DNA of 64,000 nucleotides from Agrobacterium sp. AGB01 (GCF_014851585.1 NZ_JACVAB010000002.1:620001-684000); one strand, 5' to 3'; shown: positions 54,104-64,000, numbered from the stretch's first letter. Numbers and translations: made by a program. Notes: generated from the letters alone by a model not told the origin.

Positions 54104-54388
54104 ATGCCATACTTTCAAAACGAACCGGAACTGAAGCAATCACGTTGCCGTACGGATATACAGTCGCAATTGATGATTTTTGATGAATTATCAGCGGGAA
54201 ACGATTGAAGATGGCGTCGGTGCCAGGCGACATAGAGGACTGCCTTCGGTCAAGATTCGATCGTGTCGGGGCAAAAATTCGGTCCAAGGTTTCAGTCGTC
54301 ACGCGTTTGTCCCGTTATGGAAATTGCCCCTTATGGCCATCAACATTTCCAAAGCATTTAAGTTCCATTTTAAAACAGGAAAAAATAC

Positions 54389-54811
54389 ATGCCGCAGAAA
54401 ACCATAGTGATCTCCACCAGAGGGCAGGGGCTGTACGAATTTACCCGTGAGGCGGCGTCTTTTATACGGGACTGCGGCGGTGAGGACGGGCTGCTGACGC
54501 TGTTCGTGCGCCACACATCCTGTTCTCTGCTGATTCAGGAAAATGCCGATCCGGATGTGCAGCGAGATTTGCGGGAGTTTTTTGCCCGCCTTGTTCCCCC
54601 ATCAAACGACCCTTCCATGCGTTGGGTTGTTCATACGATGGAGGGGTCTGATGATATGCCAGCTCACATCAAATCAGCTCTGACACAGGTGTCCATCGGT
54701 GTCCCCGTGTCAGCAGGTCGCATGTCTTTGGGAACATGGCAGGGCATCTATCTTTTCGAGCATCGAGACCAGTCTCACCGGCGTGAAATCGTACTTCACC
54801 TATCGGCGTGA
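54389..54811 (+). CDS. YjbQ/UPF0047 family protein
   Basis: 140 residues of the compact YjbQ fold. The conserved segments are LTLFVRHTSCSLLIQENADPDVQ, EGSDDMPAHIKSAL, and LGTWQGIYLFEHRD, with histidines that bind metal in the structures. Some members show weak thiamine-phosphate synthase activity, hence the common name secondary thiamine-phosphate synthase; the physiological role is unclear. CAGGA precedes the ATG at 54389. It is divergent from the phytochrome gene across 285 bp. Confidence 0.9.
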   Translation: MPQKTIVISTRGQGLYEFTREAASFIRDCGGEDGLLTLFVRHTSCSLLIQENADPDVQRDLREFFARLVPPSNDPSMRWVVHTMEGSDDMPAHIKSALTQVSIGVPVSAGRMSLGTWQGIYLFEHRDQSHRREIVLHLSA

Positions 54812-54995
54812 CTTTTTATTTTTATATGAAAATCAGTCCGTTATTTCGAATTTTCGTCCGAGTTAATCATAATGAACTATAGCTGAACGGACGGTTCTGA
54901 ATCCGTTCAGCCTGATCTTTCTATGTTCTCTTCAACCGCTTGGGAAATGCGGGATCGTTATTGGTCCAACCCTCAAGGAAATTGGAGAAAACACA

Positions 54996-55337
54996 ATGTT
55001 GAATAGTTTTGCAAAAGCCGGTCTGGCAGCACTCATCGCTCTTGGTGGTTTCTCTGCGACCGCATCGACAGCTTCTGCCGGTGGTCCGGAAATTCGTTTC
55101 GGTATCTACAACGGCGGTGGCCACGGTGGTGGTCATGGCTGGCAGCGTGAGCGCGATCGTCGCCGCGACAATTGCTCACCTTGGTTTGCAGAAGAAAAGG
55201 CAAGCCGCATGGGCTTGCGCCGCGCCCGCGTTGTTGACGTATCGCCACGTCGCGTTGTTGTCGCCGGTTTTGACCGTCACGGCCGTGACCGCGTTATCTT
55301 CGCCAATCAGCGTGGTTGCCCGGTTATCCGCCGCTAA
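54996..55337 (+). CDS. Small secreted basic protein of unknown function
   Basis: 113 residues. The signal peptide ends at STASA (about residue 28). The mature part begins with a Gly/His-rich turn (YNGGGHGGGHG), then an Arg-rich segment, and a compact tail with VDVSPRRVVVAGFDRHGRDRVIFANQRGCPVIRR in short pieces. Two cysteines (in DNCSPW and RGCPVI) could pair. A ribosome site (GGAGA) precedes the ATG at 54996. I believe similar short proteins occur across Rhizobiales, but no function is known. Confidence 0.75.
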   Translation: MLNSFAKAGLAALIALGGFSATASTASAGGPEIRFGIYNGGGHGGGHGWQRERDRRRDNCSPWFAEEKASRMGLRRARVVDVSPRRVVVAGFDRHGRDRVIFANQRGCPVIRR

Positions 55338-55503
55338 TCATTTCACAGCATCAGCCGTCTGGTCCACCCGCCCTTGACGGCCTGAAAGGAACGCCTCTTG
55401 CTTTGCTCTCACGGGCAGGCACGGGGCGTTTCAACAAATCAGCCCGCAACTTTCCGCACCCCCGTTTCGAGAATACGTGATATCGAAGTGTTCTGGAGAA
55501 AGT

Positions 55504-55579
55504 TGGTGGGCCTGGAGAGACTCGAACTCCCAACCAAGCGGTTATGAGCCGCCGGCTCTAACCATTGAGCTACAGGCCC
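55504..55579 (-). tRNA. tRNA-Ile (CAU anticodon)
   Basis: 76 nt with encoded CCA (55504-55506). The acceptor stem GGGCCTG pairs with CAGGCCC. The anticodon CAU (55544-55546) sits in GGCTCATAACC, and the body, with GGCGGCTCATAACCGCTTGG, matches the minor isoleucine tRNA (ileX) whose C34 is converted to lysidine by TilS to read AUA. It differs from methionine tRNAs. Confidence 0.9.
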
Positions 55580-55762
55580 ACTGAGCAACACGTGCTCATG
55601 TACGCCGGATGCAATGGTTCATATCGGCGCAAAAATGGCTCTAAACCAATTTGCGGGAACCTACAAGCCATTGCCGTAAAGGCTTCACAATCTATTGCCA
55701 CAGGATAATGATGCGCTCAAACTTGCAACGATTTGGTGCATCCAATAATGAGGAGACATTCC

Positions 55763-56509
55763 ATGATTGCTAAAAATGCCCGTACTGCTTTGATTCTGGC
55801 GGCATTCACGACCTTTTCGACACTGCCAATGGGTGCAAGTGTTGCCTTTGCGCAGGCCTCCACACCACGCGAGGCAGTTATCAATGTTTCGGGCGAAGGC
55901 CAGGCGGCAATTGTGCCTGACATGGCGATTCTCTCCTTCAGCGTTGTTCAGCAGGCTGACACTGCCGCGGCAGCTCTTGATGCCAACAGCAACGCACTGG
56001 CCGAAGTCTTGAAAGCCCTGAAGGCCGACAAGATTGACGACAAGGATCTGCAGACCAGCAACTTCTCCATTCAGCCGCTCTACAAGCAGGTTGAGCCAAA
56101 AGATGGCGTTTATGTTGCGCCTGAGATCATCGGTTATCAGGTTAGCAACGGCCTGACGGTGCGGGTGCGCGATTTGGCGAAGCTTGGCGGCATCATGGAT
56201 ACCTCGGTCAAGCTTGGTATCAATCAGGGTGGCGATATCAGCTTCACTAACGACAAGCCGGATGCGACGGTTGAGGAGGCACGCAAGGCAGCCGTTGCCA
56301 ATGCGGTTGAAAAAGCCAAGACCCTTGCTGCAGCCGCTGGCGTAAAGCTTGGCCGTATCATTGAAATCAATGAAAACATGCCACGCCCGATGGCGCAGCC
56401 AATGGTGCGCGCAGCCATGATGAAAGAAATGGATGCGGGCGTACCGATCGCGGCTGGTGAAAACACCTATACTGTGACTGTAAACCTGACATTTGCGCTG
56501 GAACAGTAA
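55763..56509 (+). CDS. SIMPL-domain periplasmic protein
   Basis: 248 residues. The signal peptide ends at VAFAQA (about 27-32). The SIMPL (DUF541) domain fills the rest: VINVSGEGQAAIVPDMAILSFSV at the start, then DLQTSNFSIQPLY, and AVANAVEKAKTLAAAAGVKLG. The family includes oxidative-stress and outer-membrane-associated proteins of unclear mechanism. GAGGAG precedes the ATG at 55763; the open frame upstream is not needed. Confidence 0.9.
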   Translation: MIAKNARTALILAAFTTFSTLPMGASVAFAQASTPREAVINVSGEGQAAIVPDMAILSFSVVQQADTAAAALDANSNALAEVLKALKADKIDDKDLQTSNFSIQPLYKQVEPKDGVYVAPEIIGYQVSNGLTVRVRDLAKLGGIMDTSVKLGINQGGDISFTNDKPDATVEEARKAAVANAVEKAKTLAAAAGVKLGRIIEINENMPRPMAQPMVRAAMMKEMDAGVPIAAGENTYTVTVNLTFALEQ

Positions 56510-56716
56510 TCTTTTAGCGGCGAGGGGCAACGGTTTGCCGTTGCCCTTTGTCTGTTCGTGGTGCTGTTTGTCCCGCGCCTTGTCTCAGACACTTCGCCAA
56601 AGAAAAGCAGTTGCATTTACGACATCATGTCCTATTTAGGGCACAAGAGAGGACGGCCTCCCCCATAACGGGAACATTGATCGGGACGACCCGGTACCAC
56701 CCGCAGGGGGAATATC

Positions 56717-57160
56717 ATGCGCTCCGTTCGCGACAGAATCCGTCACGCTATCAGTTTTGAAATCATTGGTCTTTTGCTGGTTACGCCTTTGGGCGCGGTG
56801 GTGTTCAACAAACCGATTGAAGACATTGGCGTTATTGCAGTTGTCGGTGCAACGCTCGCCACCCTGTGGAATTACGTTTACAATCTGTCCTTTGACATAC
56901 TGATGACGCGCTGGCGCGGCACGACCGAAAAGACCATTACGATCCGTGTACTGCATACGGTGCTGTTTGAGGCCGGTCTGCTTGTGGTGCTGTTGCCGTT
57001 CATTGCGACTTATCTCGGCATCACCCTCTGGGCAGCGTTTGTCATGGATGCGGCTTTCGCACTGTTTTATATGGTCTATGCCTTTGTTTTCAATTGGGGT
57101 TATGACCGCGTTTTCCCACTGCCCGAGTGGAGCCAAGGCGAAAACATCACGCAATCGTGA
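56717..57160 (+). CDS. PACE-family efflux transporter
   Basis: 147 residues, two tandem bacterial transmembrane pair domains (about 3-70 and 77-140), four helices in all. RILHTVLFEAGLLVVLLPF-type sequence and the closing YAFVFNWGYDRVFP are family marks (in this protein RVLHTVLFEAGLL). The founding member AceI exports chlorhexidine and short diamines. Acidic residue Glu15 (SFEIIG) is the conserved proton site. GGGGG precedes the ATG at 56717. Confidence 0.9.
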   Translation: MRSVRDRIRHAISFEIIGLLLVTPLGAVVFNKPIEDIGVIAVVGATLATLWNYVYNLSFDILMTRWRGTTEKTITIRVLHTVLFEAGLLVVLLPFIATYLGITLWAAFVMDAAFALFYMVYAFVFNWGYDRVFPLPEWSQGENITQS

Positions 57161-57253
57161 CGCCTCTACGCCTGTGAATGCAACCCTGGCTTACTTGTTT
57201 TATCGCCTGTGCGCTGACAAGTAAGTGCCATTGTTGCGTGCGTATATGAGTGT

Positions 57254-57817
57254 ATGTTTGTGCGAATTTTGAAAATAGCGAAGATTGCGGCTGTTTGCCT
57301 GGTCGCATTGCCTGTTTTGACCGGCGCCCATATGGGCATCAATCAGTTGATCGGGAATTTCCATGAAGTGCTGCCGGGTGAGCTTTACCGCTCGGCGCAG
57401 CCAAGCGGCAAGGACATAACGTCCTATGCCGAAACCTACGGCATCAAGACCATCATCAATCTGCGGGATGAGAAACGCGAAGCATGGTACAACGCCGAAA
57501 GCGAAGCGGCTAAGGCACACGGTATTCGTCTGGTCGATTTTCCGCTCAGTTCCAAGGAAAAGCTGACGCAGGATGATTCTGAGCTTCTGGTCGAGATCAT
57601 GAAAAACGCCCAAAAGCCCATTCTCATCCATTGTGAGCATGGCGCCAACCGCACCGGGCTGGTGTCTGCCATGTATGTTGGTGCCGTTGCCGGTAAGAGC
57701 GAGATGTTTTCCGAATTCCAGCTGTCACCTTATTACGGCCATGTGCCGATCCCTGGTATTGGTCGTTATGCGATGTACGAATCCTGGGATGAATTTGAAG
57801 AAAGCATCGGGTTTTAA
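57254..57817 (+). CDS. Membrane-anchored dual-specificity/tyrosine phosphatase
   Basis: 187 residues. An N-terminal hydrophobic segment (about 5-25) suggests a signal anchor or signal peptide, so the enzyme may work outside the cytoplasm. The phosphatase loop is HCEHGANRTG with Cys127 and Arg133, and an upstream FPLSSKEKLTQDD segment is in the general-acid region. Related bacterial proteins belong to the DSP/Siw14-like or PTP groups and may act on phosphoproteins or phosphoinositols. It lies 93 bp after the PACE gene on the same strand. Confidence 0.85.
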   Translation: MFVRILKIAKIAAVCLVALPVLTGAHMGINQLIGNFHEVLPGELYRSAQPSGKDITSYAETYGIKTIINLRDEKREAWYNAESEAAKAHGIRLVDFPLSSKEKLTQDDSELLVEIMKNAQKPILIHCEHGANRTGLVSAMYVGAVAGKSEMFSEFQLSPYYGHVPIPGIGRYAMYESWDEFEESIGF

Positions 57818-57880
57818 CCCCAAGCAACCCATCCTTATCCTTGAGCCGTCTAGCCACGATATGCGGTACTAGCGTTAGAC

Positions 57881-57905
57881 GAGGGCGTAAAGATCATACG
57901 CCCTC
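57881..57905. terminator. Hairpin between convergent phosphatase and porin-like genes
   Basis: Stem GAGGGCGTA/TACGCCCTC (57881-57889 with 57897-57905), 7-base loop, no strong U tract. Confidence 0.6.
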
Positions 57906-57919
57906 TCAAGTCGTCTTGA

Positions 57920-58570
57920 TCAGTATTTTACGCCAAAGCCGATTTTGACAGTTTGTTTGGAAAAACCAACCCTCGCGTTGGATCCAAGGAATTCGAAGCT
58001 TTCAGGTGAATATCGGGAATAACGATACTCGCCACGGATGAAGACGTTGTCAGCAAGCGCGTAATCGACACCGGCGCCCACGGTCCAGCCGTTCAGCCAT
58101 TGCTTGGCGGTCGAGTTGCCATTTTCAAACTTAGCATTCATGCCGGTGTAGCCGCCGGCTGCGTAGACCAAGGTTCTGTCGAAGGCGTAACCCATGCGCG
58201 CACGGATCGAGCTTTCAAGACCGGCGGTAATTGTCGTGCCAACATTGTTGTCGTTGTAACGAATGCCATCATAACCAATGTCTGCATCCAGGCCGAGGAT
58301 GAAGGACGGCATGATCTCGAAATTGTAACCAGCATAAACGCCTGCATTCAACCCTTCAGGGGAAGCAGAGGTGGAGATGCCGTTCATTTGGAATGAACCT
58401 TTGCCCCAGTGGTAACCGGCCTGGCCACCGACATAGGCGCCCTGCCATGAAAAAGCCGGGCGCAGCGGCGCGTCGGTGACACCGGGAACAGGTGTGTAAA
58501 GATCGGCGGCAAATGCATTGGTTGAAAGTGCGCTTGTAACGATCAGAAGAACTGAAAAAGATTTACGCAT
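57920..58570 (-). CDS. Omp25/31-like outer membrane beta-barrel protein
   Basis: 216 residues from the ATG at 58570. The signal peptide ends at TNAFA-AD (about 21). The mature protein has alternating aromatic strands (WQGAYVGGQAGYHWGKG ... VGAGVDYALADNVFIRGEYRYS ... VKIGFGVKY) and ends in Tyr, as outer membrane barrels of about eight strands do. Brucella Omp25/Omp31 and rhizobial RopB are relatives. It is a structural surface protein; transport is not expected. The strong A/T-rich upstream region (58571-58717) is probably its promoter. Confidence 0.88.
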   Translation of the reverse strand: MRKSFSVLLIVTSALSTNAFAADLYTPVPGVTDAPLRPAFSWQGAYVGGQAGYHWGKGSFQMNGISTSASPEGLNAGVYAGYNFEIMPSFILGLDADIGYDGIRYNDNNVGTTITAGLESSIRARMGYAFDRTLVYAAGGYTGMNAKFENGNSTAKQWLNGWTVGAGVDYALADNVFIRGEYRYSRYSPESFEFLGSNARVGFSKQTVKIGFGVKY

Positions 58571-58717
58571 ATCGTTGCCTTTTGTATTGGGTTGCAATTC
58601 AACCCGTCGTGCAATCGATACGAATAATTATTAAAAAAACTCTCAATTTTTAACAGCTGCTAACCATAAGAATTAAGAGTTTTTCCTGTTTCGTTGGTTT
58701 GCGGATCTGAAATCAAT

Positions 58718-59965
58718 TCAGAACCGGGCCCCTTTCTCGGTGATAACCTTGGTCAGGCTGCCATCGGCTGGGAATAGCGGAATGAGGCAGGCCTGCAGCG
58801 CGTGGTAAATGTCGCCTTTGCCGGGGAACAGTGTATTGGCAGGAACGAGGTTTTCGGTCAGTTCCTCATGCCAGCCGCCATTTTTGTGGTCGATGAAGCG
58901 GTTTGAAATGGTGCTCCAGATCTTGCGATAGCTGTCCTCGTAAAACGCGTCAGCCGGCAGATTTTCATTGAGGAAGTGGGCAGCACCGGCTGCCTCACAC
59001 ATTGGCCACCAGAGCTTTTCCGTCTTGGCGGGAACATTGTCCCAGTCCAGCGTATAGAAGAAGCCACCTTGTTGTCTGTCCCAGCCAAGAGCCATGGACT
59101 GTACGAACAGGGATTGGGCTGCAAGCGGCATCCAGTCGTGTTTGCGGTCTCCCAGCACCCATAATTGCAGGATGAGGCGTGCCCATTCCAGCCAGTGGCC
59201 GGGAGTGGAGCCGGAAGGACGGAACATTTCGTTGCCGCGATAATCCTTGTTCAGCGTCCAGTTATCATCGAAATGCTCAGGCACGCGGAAATCCAACGCG
59301 CGCGCGCAGCGGTTGATGATGAGGTCGGCAATGCGCTCGGCCTTGTCGAGATAGCTGCGTTCGCCGGTCACCTCATAAGCCGCCATCAGCGCTTCGGTTA
59401 GGTGCATGTTGGAGTTTTGACCGCGATATGCTTCGATAGGTGACCAGTCGCGGTTGAACTCCTCATTGATTGCGCCGTGGTTTTCTTCCCAGAAGCGGGT
59501 CTGCAAAACCTCGGTCACATCGGCGAGCATGGCATCTGCCAGCGGGTGGCCGACCACCTTGGCGGAGGAAGCGGCCAGCAGTACGAATGCGTGGCCGTAA
59601 CCCTGTTTGCTCGAATCGACTGGACCGTTGTCATCGACCTGCCAGAAATAACCGCCATGTCGGGTGTCACGGTGGTTTTCCCAGAGATAGGTCATGCCAT
59701 GGTCGATGATATCGCCGCAGCCGGGGCGACCGAGCAAATGGCCAATGGCGAAACAATGCACCATCCGGGCAGAGGCGTGAATGCCGCGAACCGGGTTTTC
59801 CGGCTGCAAAGGCGCGCCACTGGCGTTCAGATCGAAGAAACCACCCTTGGGATTGACGGCACGATATTGAAAGAAATCATACAATCCATCCGCCTGTTTC
59901 AACAGCCATTGCCTATGCAGGGGCAGGGTGCTCCAGTTCGCAGAGAGTGTTTCGGCCTTTGGCAT
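58718..59965 (-). CDS. AGE-family epimerase/isomerase
   Basis: 415 residues forming the (alpha/alpha)6 barrel of N-acylglucosamine 2-epimerase relatives. Typical segments are RMVHCFAIGHLLGRPG, HGGYFWQVDDNGPVDSSKQGYGHAF, and RPSGSTPGHWLEWARLILQL, which hold the catalytic histidines. Length and sequence fit the mannose isomerase / cellobiose-epimerase-like branch (YihS, ManC types); the substrate is undecided. GGAGGAA precedes the ATG at 59965. It is divergent from metH. Confidence 0.88.
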   Translation of the reverse strand: MPKAETLSANWSTLPLHRQWLLKQADGLYDFFQYRAVNPKGGFFDLNASGAPLQPENPVRGIHASARMVHCFAIGHLLGRPGCGDIIDHGMTYLWENHRDTRHGGYFWQVDDNGPVDSSKQGYGHAFVLLAASSAKVVGHPLADAMLADVTEVLQTRFWEENHGAINEEFNRDWSPIEAYRGQNSNMHLTEALMAAYEVTGERSYLDKAERIADLIINRCARALDFRVPEHFDDNWTLNKDYRGNEMFRPSGSTPGHWLEWARLILQLWVLGDRKHDWMPLAAQSLFVQSMALGWDRQQGGFFYTLDWDNVPAKTEKLWWPMCEAAGAAHFLNENLPADAFYEDSYRKIWSTISNRFIDHKNGGWHEELTENLVPANTLFPGKGDIYHALQACLIPLFPADGSLTKVITEKGARF

Positions 59966-60083
59966 TGTCTTCCTCCATGTTGGGGAAAGCTATATCTGCT
60001 CATCTATTGGCTGTCACGCAGAAGAGCATTCTCTTATGATGCGACATCATGTGAAACCATAGCTATGCCTTGAAGATATATTG

Positions 60084-60103
60084 ACATAAACATATCTTTA
60101 TGT
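60084..60103. promoter_or_regulatory. 20-bp palindromic operator upstream of metH
   Basis: ACATAAACATATCTTTATGT is an inverted repeat with only one mismatched position pair across the 20 bp. It overlaps TTGACA (60081-60086), a possible -35 element, and lies 45 bp before the metH start. ArsR-type methionine-cycle regulators such as SahR bind palindromes with a similar A/T-rich core; assignment is inference. Confidence 0.6.
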
Positions 60104-60148
60104 GAGTTGATGCTTGCGATACCGCAAGCTGGAATGAGGAGAGTGCCC

Positions 60149-63100
60149 GTGTTTGACGAAGTGTTCGGCGCAGAAGGTGGTCGCCAGGATGGCGCAGAAA
60201 TTCTGAAAGCCCTTCAACAGGCAGCGCGTGAGCGTATCCTCATCCTTGATGGTGCAATGGGCACGCAGATCCAGGGGCTGGGATTTGAGGAAGACGACTT
60301 CCGTGGCAACCGGTTCATTGGTTGCGCCTGCCATCAGAAGGGCAATAACGACCTTCTTATTCTGACCCAGCCAAGTGCGATTGAAGACATTCATTATCGC
60401 TATGCGATTGCCGGCGCCGATATTCTGGAAACCAATACCTTCTCGTCAACCAGCATCGCGCAGGCTGACTACGAGATGGAAGGTGCTGTTTATGACCTGA
60501 ACCGTGAAGGTGCAGCCGTCGTGCGCCGTGCCGCGCAGCGCGCCGAACGCGAAGATGGCAAGCGTCGTTTCGTGGCTGGTGCCATCGGCCCGACCAACCG
60601 TACCGCATCCATTTCCCCTGATGTGAACAATCCCGGTTATCGTGCTGTGACCTTCGATGATCTGCGTCTTGCCTATGGCGAGCAGATCGATGGTCTGATC
60701 GATGGTGGTTCTGACATCATCCTGATTGAAACGATCTTCGACACGCTGAACGCGAAGGCGGCGATCTTTGCCTGCCAGGAGCGTTTTGCTGCCAAGGGCA
60801 TTTATCTGCCGGTGATGATATCAGGTACGATCACCGACCTTTCGGGCCGCACTCTGTCAGGGCAGACGCCATCGGCGTTCTGGAACTCAGTGCGTCACGC
60901 AAATCCCTTCACCATTGGCCTGAACTGCGCGCTTGGTGCCAACGCCATGCGCCCGCATTTGCAGGAATTGTCTGACGTTGCTGATACCTTCATCTGCGCC
61001 TATCCGAATGCTGGCCTGCCAAACGAATTTGGCCAGTATGACGAAACGCCTGAGATGATGGCAAAGCAGGTTGAAGGTTTTGCACGCGACGGTCTGGTCA
61101 ATATTGTCGGCGGTTGCTGTGGTTCGACGCCTGACCATATCCGCGCCATTTCCGAGGCCGTAAAGGGCCACAAGCCGCGCCAGGTGCCTGAGCACAGGTC
61201 CTTCATGTCGCTGTCTGGCCTTGAGCCTTTCGTGCTAACCAAAGACATTCCCTTCGTCAACGTCGGTGAACGTACCAACGTGACCGGCTCTGCCCGTTTC
61301 CGCAAGCTGATTACCGCTGGTGATTATACGGCTGCACTTGCCGTTGCCCGCGATCAGGTGGAAAACGGTGCGCAGGTCATCGACATCAACATGGATGAAG
61401 GCCTGATCGACAGCCAGAAGGCCATGGTCGAGTTCCTGAACCTGATTGCTGCCGAACCGGATATTGCCCGCGTTCCTGTCATGATCGATTCGTCGAAATT
61501 CGAGATCATCGAAGCTGGTCTGAAGTGCGTTCAGGGCAAGTCCATCGTCAACTCCATCTCGCTGAAGGAAGGCGAGGAGAAGTTTCTCGAGCAGGCACGG
61601 TTGGTGCGCAATTACGGTGCTGCCGTAGTCGTCATGGCGTTTGACGAAGTTGGCCAGGCCGATACCTATCAGCGCAAGGTCGAGATTTGCAGCCGGGCTT
61701 ACAAGTTGCTGACCGAAAAGGCTGGTCTGCTGCCGGAAGACATCATCTTCGATCCGAACGTGTTTGCGGTGGCAACCGGTATTGAAGAGCACAATAATTA
61801 CGGTGTCGACTTCATTCAGGCGACAGAGACCATCCGCAAGACCATGCCGCTGACACATATCTCCGGCGGTGTTTCCAACCTGTCCTTCTCGTTCCGTGGC
61901 AATGAGCCGGTGCGCGAAGCCATGCATGCGGTGTTCCTGTATCACGCGATTCAGGTTGGCATGGACATGGGTATCGTCAATGCTGGCCAGTTGGCTGTCT
62001 ACGACAATATCGATGCTGAACTGCGTGACGCCTGTGAAGACGTGGTGCTGAACCGTCGTGACGATGCCACTGAGCGACTGCTGGAAATTGCAGAACGTTT
62101 CCGTGGTTCTGGTGCCAAGGAAGCCAAGGTGCAGGACCTGTCCTGGCGTGAGTTGCCGGTTGAAAAGCGCCTGTCGCATGCGCTGGTCAATGGCATTACC
62201 GATTATATCGATGCCGATACCGAGGAAGCACGCCAGAAGGCTGAGCGTCCGCTGCACGTTATCGAAGGCCCGTTGATGGCCGGCATGAATGTGGTGGGTG
62301 ACCTGTTTGGTGCCGGCAAGATGTTCCTGCCGCAGGTGGTGAAATCCGCCCGTGTCATGAAACAGGCCGTGGCCGTGTTGTTGCCATACATGGAAGAAGA
62401 GAAGCGTCTGAATGGCGGTTCTGAACGTAGTGCTGCCGGCAAGGTGCTGATGGCGACCGTGAAGGGCGACGTACACGACATCGGCAAGAACATTGTCGGC
62501 GTCGTGCTGGCCTGTAACAACTATGAGATCATAGATCTTGGCGTGATGGTGCCGACCTCGAAAATTCTGGAAACGGCGATTGCTGAAAAGGTCGATGTCA
62601 TCGGTCTTTCCGGCCTGATCACGCCGTCACTGGACGAGATGGTGCATGTTGCTGCCGAAATGGAGCGGCAGGGTTTTGACATCCCACTGCTGATCGGTGG
62701 CGCAACCACCAGCCGTGTGCACACGGCCGTGAAGATCCACCCGCGTTATGAGAAGGGGCAGGCGATTTACGTCACCGATGCTTCTCGTGCCGTAGGCGTG
62801 GTGTCGGCGTTGCTGTCCAACGAGCAGAAGCCTGCCTATATCGATGGCATTCGCGGTGAATACGCCAAAGTTGCCGAAGCCCATGCCCGTAACGAGCGTG
62901 AGAAGTTGCGCCTACCGTTGCAGCGTGCCCGTGATAATGCCCACAAGGTTGACTGGAGCGATTACAAGCCGGTCAAACCGCAGTTCTATGGCACCAAGGT
63001 GTTCGAGAGCTACGACCTTGAGGAATTGTCGCGTTACATTGACTGGACCCCATTCTTCCAGACATGGGAACTGAAAGGCCGCTACCCGGCGATCCTCGAC

Positions 63101-63922
63101 GATGAAAAGCAGGGTGAGGCCGCACGCCAGCTTTATGCTGACGCACAAGCCATGCTCAAGAAGATCATTGATGAGAAGTGGTTCCGTCCGCGGGCTGTTA
63201 TCGGTTTCTGGCCTGCCAATACTGTTGGTGACGATATCCGCTTGTTTACCGATGAAAGCCGCGCGGAGGAATTGGCGACGTTCTTCACTCTGCGTCAGCA
63301 GTTGTCCAAGCGCGACGGTCGTCCGAATGTGGCGCTATCTGACTTCGTGGCACCAAAGGACAGCGGCGTTGAGGACTATGTCGGCGGTTTCGTTGTCACG
63401 GCTGGTATCGAGGAAGTGGCGATTGCCGAACGGTTTGAGCGCGCCAACGACGACTATTCGTCCATTCTCGTAAAGGCGCTGGCAGACCGTTTTGCCGAAG
63501 CCTTTGCCGAGTGCATGCATGAACGTGTGCGCAAGGAGTTCTGGGGATATGCCAAGGACGAGAGCCTCAGCAATGAAGATCTGGTCGGTGAAGCCTATGC
63601 CGGTATTCGCCCGGCGCCGGGTTATCCTGCCCAGCCGGATCACACCGAAAAGAAAACGCTGTTCGAACTTTTGGACGCGACAAATGCCGCCGGTGTCGAG
63701 TTGACCGAGAGCTACGCCATGTGGCCGGGTTCTTCCGTGTCCGGCATCTATATCGGCCATCCTGAAAGCTACTATTTCGGCGTTGCCAAGGTAGAGCGCG
63801 ATCAGGTTCACGACTATGCGGCGCGCAAGGGCATGCCGGTTGTCGAGGTTGAGCGTTGGCTTGGACCGGTGCTGAACTATGTGCCGACCAATGGCGACGA
63901 CGACGTGGAAAATGCGGCCTGA
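60149..63922 (+). CDS. metH: Cobalamin-dependent methionine synthase
   Basis: 1257 residues starting at a GTG (60149) that follows GAGGAG at eight-base spacing; earlier in-frame ATG/TTG codons lack a site. All four modules are present. The homocysteine domain has a zinc triad including Cys near 259 and the pair around 320 (GGCCGST). The folate domain starts around 355 ([19 protein letters not shown]). The B12 domain has [10 protein letters not shown], with the cobalt-ligand His near 775. The C-terminal SAM-binding activation domain ends near [10 protein letters not shown]. It methylates homocysteine with 5-methyl-THF. The palindrome at 60084-60103 suggests repressor control. Confidence 0.97.
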   Translation: MFDEVFGAEGGRQDGAEILKALQQAARERILILDGAMGTQIQGLGFEEDDFRGNRFIGCACHQKGNNDLLILTQPSAIEDIHYRYAIAGADILETNTFSSTSIAQADYEMEGAVYDLNREGAAVVRRAAQRAEREDGKRRFVAGAIGPTNRTASISPDVNNPGYRAVTFDDLRLAYGEQIDGLIDGGSDIILIETIFDTLNAKAAIFACQERFAAKGIYLPVMISGTITDLSGRTLSGQTPSAFWNSVRHANPFTIGLNCALGANAMRPHLQELSDVADTFICAYPNAGLPNEFGQYDETPEMMAKQVEGFARDGLVNIVGGCCGSTPDHIRAISEAVKGHKPRQVPEHRSFMSLSGLEPFVLTKDIPFVNVGERTNVTGSARFRKLITAGDYTAALAVARDQVENGAQVIDINMDEGLIDSQKAMVEFLNLIAAEPDIARVPVMIDSSKFEIIEAGLKCVQGKSIVNSISLKEGEEKFLEQARLVRNYGAAVVVMAFDEVGQADTYQRKVEICSRAYKLLTEKAGLLPEDIIFDPNVFAVATGIEEHNNYGVDFIQATETIRKTMPLTHISGGVSNLSFSFRGNEPVREAMHAVFLYHAIQVGMDMGIVNAGQLAVYDNIDAELRDACEDVVLNRRDDATERLLEIAERFRGSGAKEAKVQDLSWRELPVEKRLSHALVNGITDYIDADTEEARQKAERPLHVIEGPLMAGMNVVGDLFGAGKMFLPQVVKSARVMKQAVAVLLPYMEEEKRLNGGSERSAAGKVLMATVKGDVHDIGKNIVGVVLACNNYEIIDLGVMVPTSKILETAIAEKVDVIGLSGLITPSLDEMVHVAAEMERQGFDIPLLIGGATTSRVHTAVKIHPRYEKGQAIYVTDASRAVGVVSALLSNEQKPAYIDGIRGEYAKVAEAHARNEREKLRLPLQRARDNAHKVDWSDYKPVKPQFYGTKVFESYDLEELSRYIDWTPFFQTWELKGRYPAILDDEKQGEAARQLYADAQAMLKKIIDEKWFRPRAVIGFWPANTVGDDIRLFTDESRAEELATFFTLRQQLSKRDGRPNVALSDFVAPKDSGVEDYVGGFVVTAGIEEVAIAERFERANDDYSSILVKALADRFAEAFAECMHERVRKEFWGYAKDESLSNEDLVGEAYAGIRPAPGYPAQPDHTEKKTLFELLDATNAAGVELTESYAMWPGSSVSGIYIGHPESYYFGVAKVERDQVHDYAARKGMPVVEVERWLGPVLNYVPTNGDDDVENAA

Positions 63923-64000
63923 GAGTTTGCGTCAGGCCGTTGAAGATCTGAGTCCGGTTTTATCGACAAGGCATTGAAGGAAAAGAAAAAGGCGCGAAAA

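Noticed and set aside
55504..55579. Initiator or elongator tRNA-Met
   Set aside because: The anticodon is CAU, but the stem-loop and body match the lysidine-modified tRNA-Ile type rather than tRNA-Met.
59966..60148. SAM or cobalamin riboswitch before metH
   Set aside because: The leader is only about 180 bp, shared with a divergent promoter, and shows no recognisable B12-box or SAM-II core; only palindromes are visible.
61235..62476. 413-residue frame opposite metH
   Set aside because: Antisense to the folate and B12 domains of metH; no family features.

Overview
The window looks like a chromosomal core segment from an alphaproteobacterium of the Rhizobiaceae, close to Agrobacterium/Rhizobium. 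The evidence is the family-level content and order: trxB - LsrB/VtlR-type LysR gene - two tandem AbcR-like small RNAs - ArsR gene, greA beside an LpcC-type core glycosyltransferase, carA and carB close but not adjacent, dnaG followed by rpoD, an Agp2-like HWE-kinase bacteriophytochrome, and a B12-dependent metH. Most of the DNA is protein coding. I see no insertion sequence, prophage, CRISPR array or integrase.

Layout. 1-6.4 kb: the end of an unknown gene, then prs, a lipoprotein gene, and a minus-strand run lgt - MidA-type methyltransferase - pgeF-like - M24 hydrolase. 6.5-9.1 kb: ubiK, a YbjN-like gene coupled to proC, and csaA. 9.1-11.8 kb: a MarR - OmpR-type regulator - EnvZ-like kinase operon. 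12-20 kb: a secreted SH3 protein, a YcbL-type metallo-hydrolase, a cold-shock gene, an EamA exporter, a PQQ sugar dehydrogenase, an EAL protein, and aspartate aminotransferase. 20-26 kb: a redox and small-RNA neighbourhood (LysR, nemA-like, arsR-like, two AbcR RNAs, vtlR/lsrB, trxB, Lrp). 26-28.8 kb: surface glycan genes and greA. 28.9-33.8 kb: a radical-SAM plus DUF4130-UdgX DNA-repair pair, an MFS pump, and an SRPBCC protein. 33.9-45 kb: carB and carA separated by YpfJ, SRPBCC, DUF2938, chemoreceptor and MATE genes. 45-50.4 kb: YqeY, dnaG, rpoD. 50.5-64 kb: a DUF930 TonB-like protein, the bacteriophytochrome, YjbQ, a small secreted protein, tRNA-Ile(CAU), SIMPL, PACE, a phosphatase, an Omp25-like protein, an AGE epimerase, and metH with a palindromic operator.

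The signals that go beyond routine annotation are these: the paired AbcR RNAs, whose promoters match but whose anti-Shine-Dalgarno loops differ; terminator-like hairpins in the greA and MATE leaders; a near-perfect 20-bp palindrome in front of metH; an M24-fold protein without any of its metal ligands; and the two-gene radical-SAM/UdgX cassette. I did not find a plainly new multi-gene system. Functions are assigned from motifs and family memory only; no database search was run.
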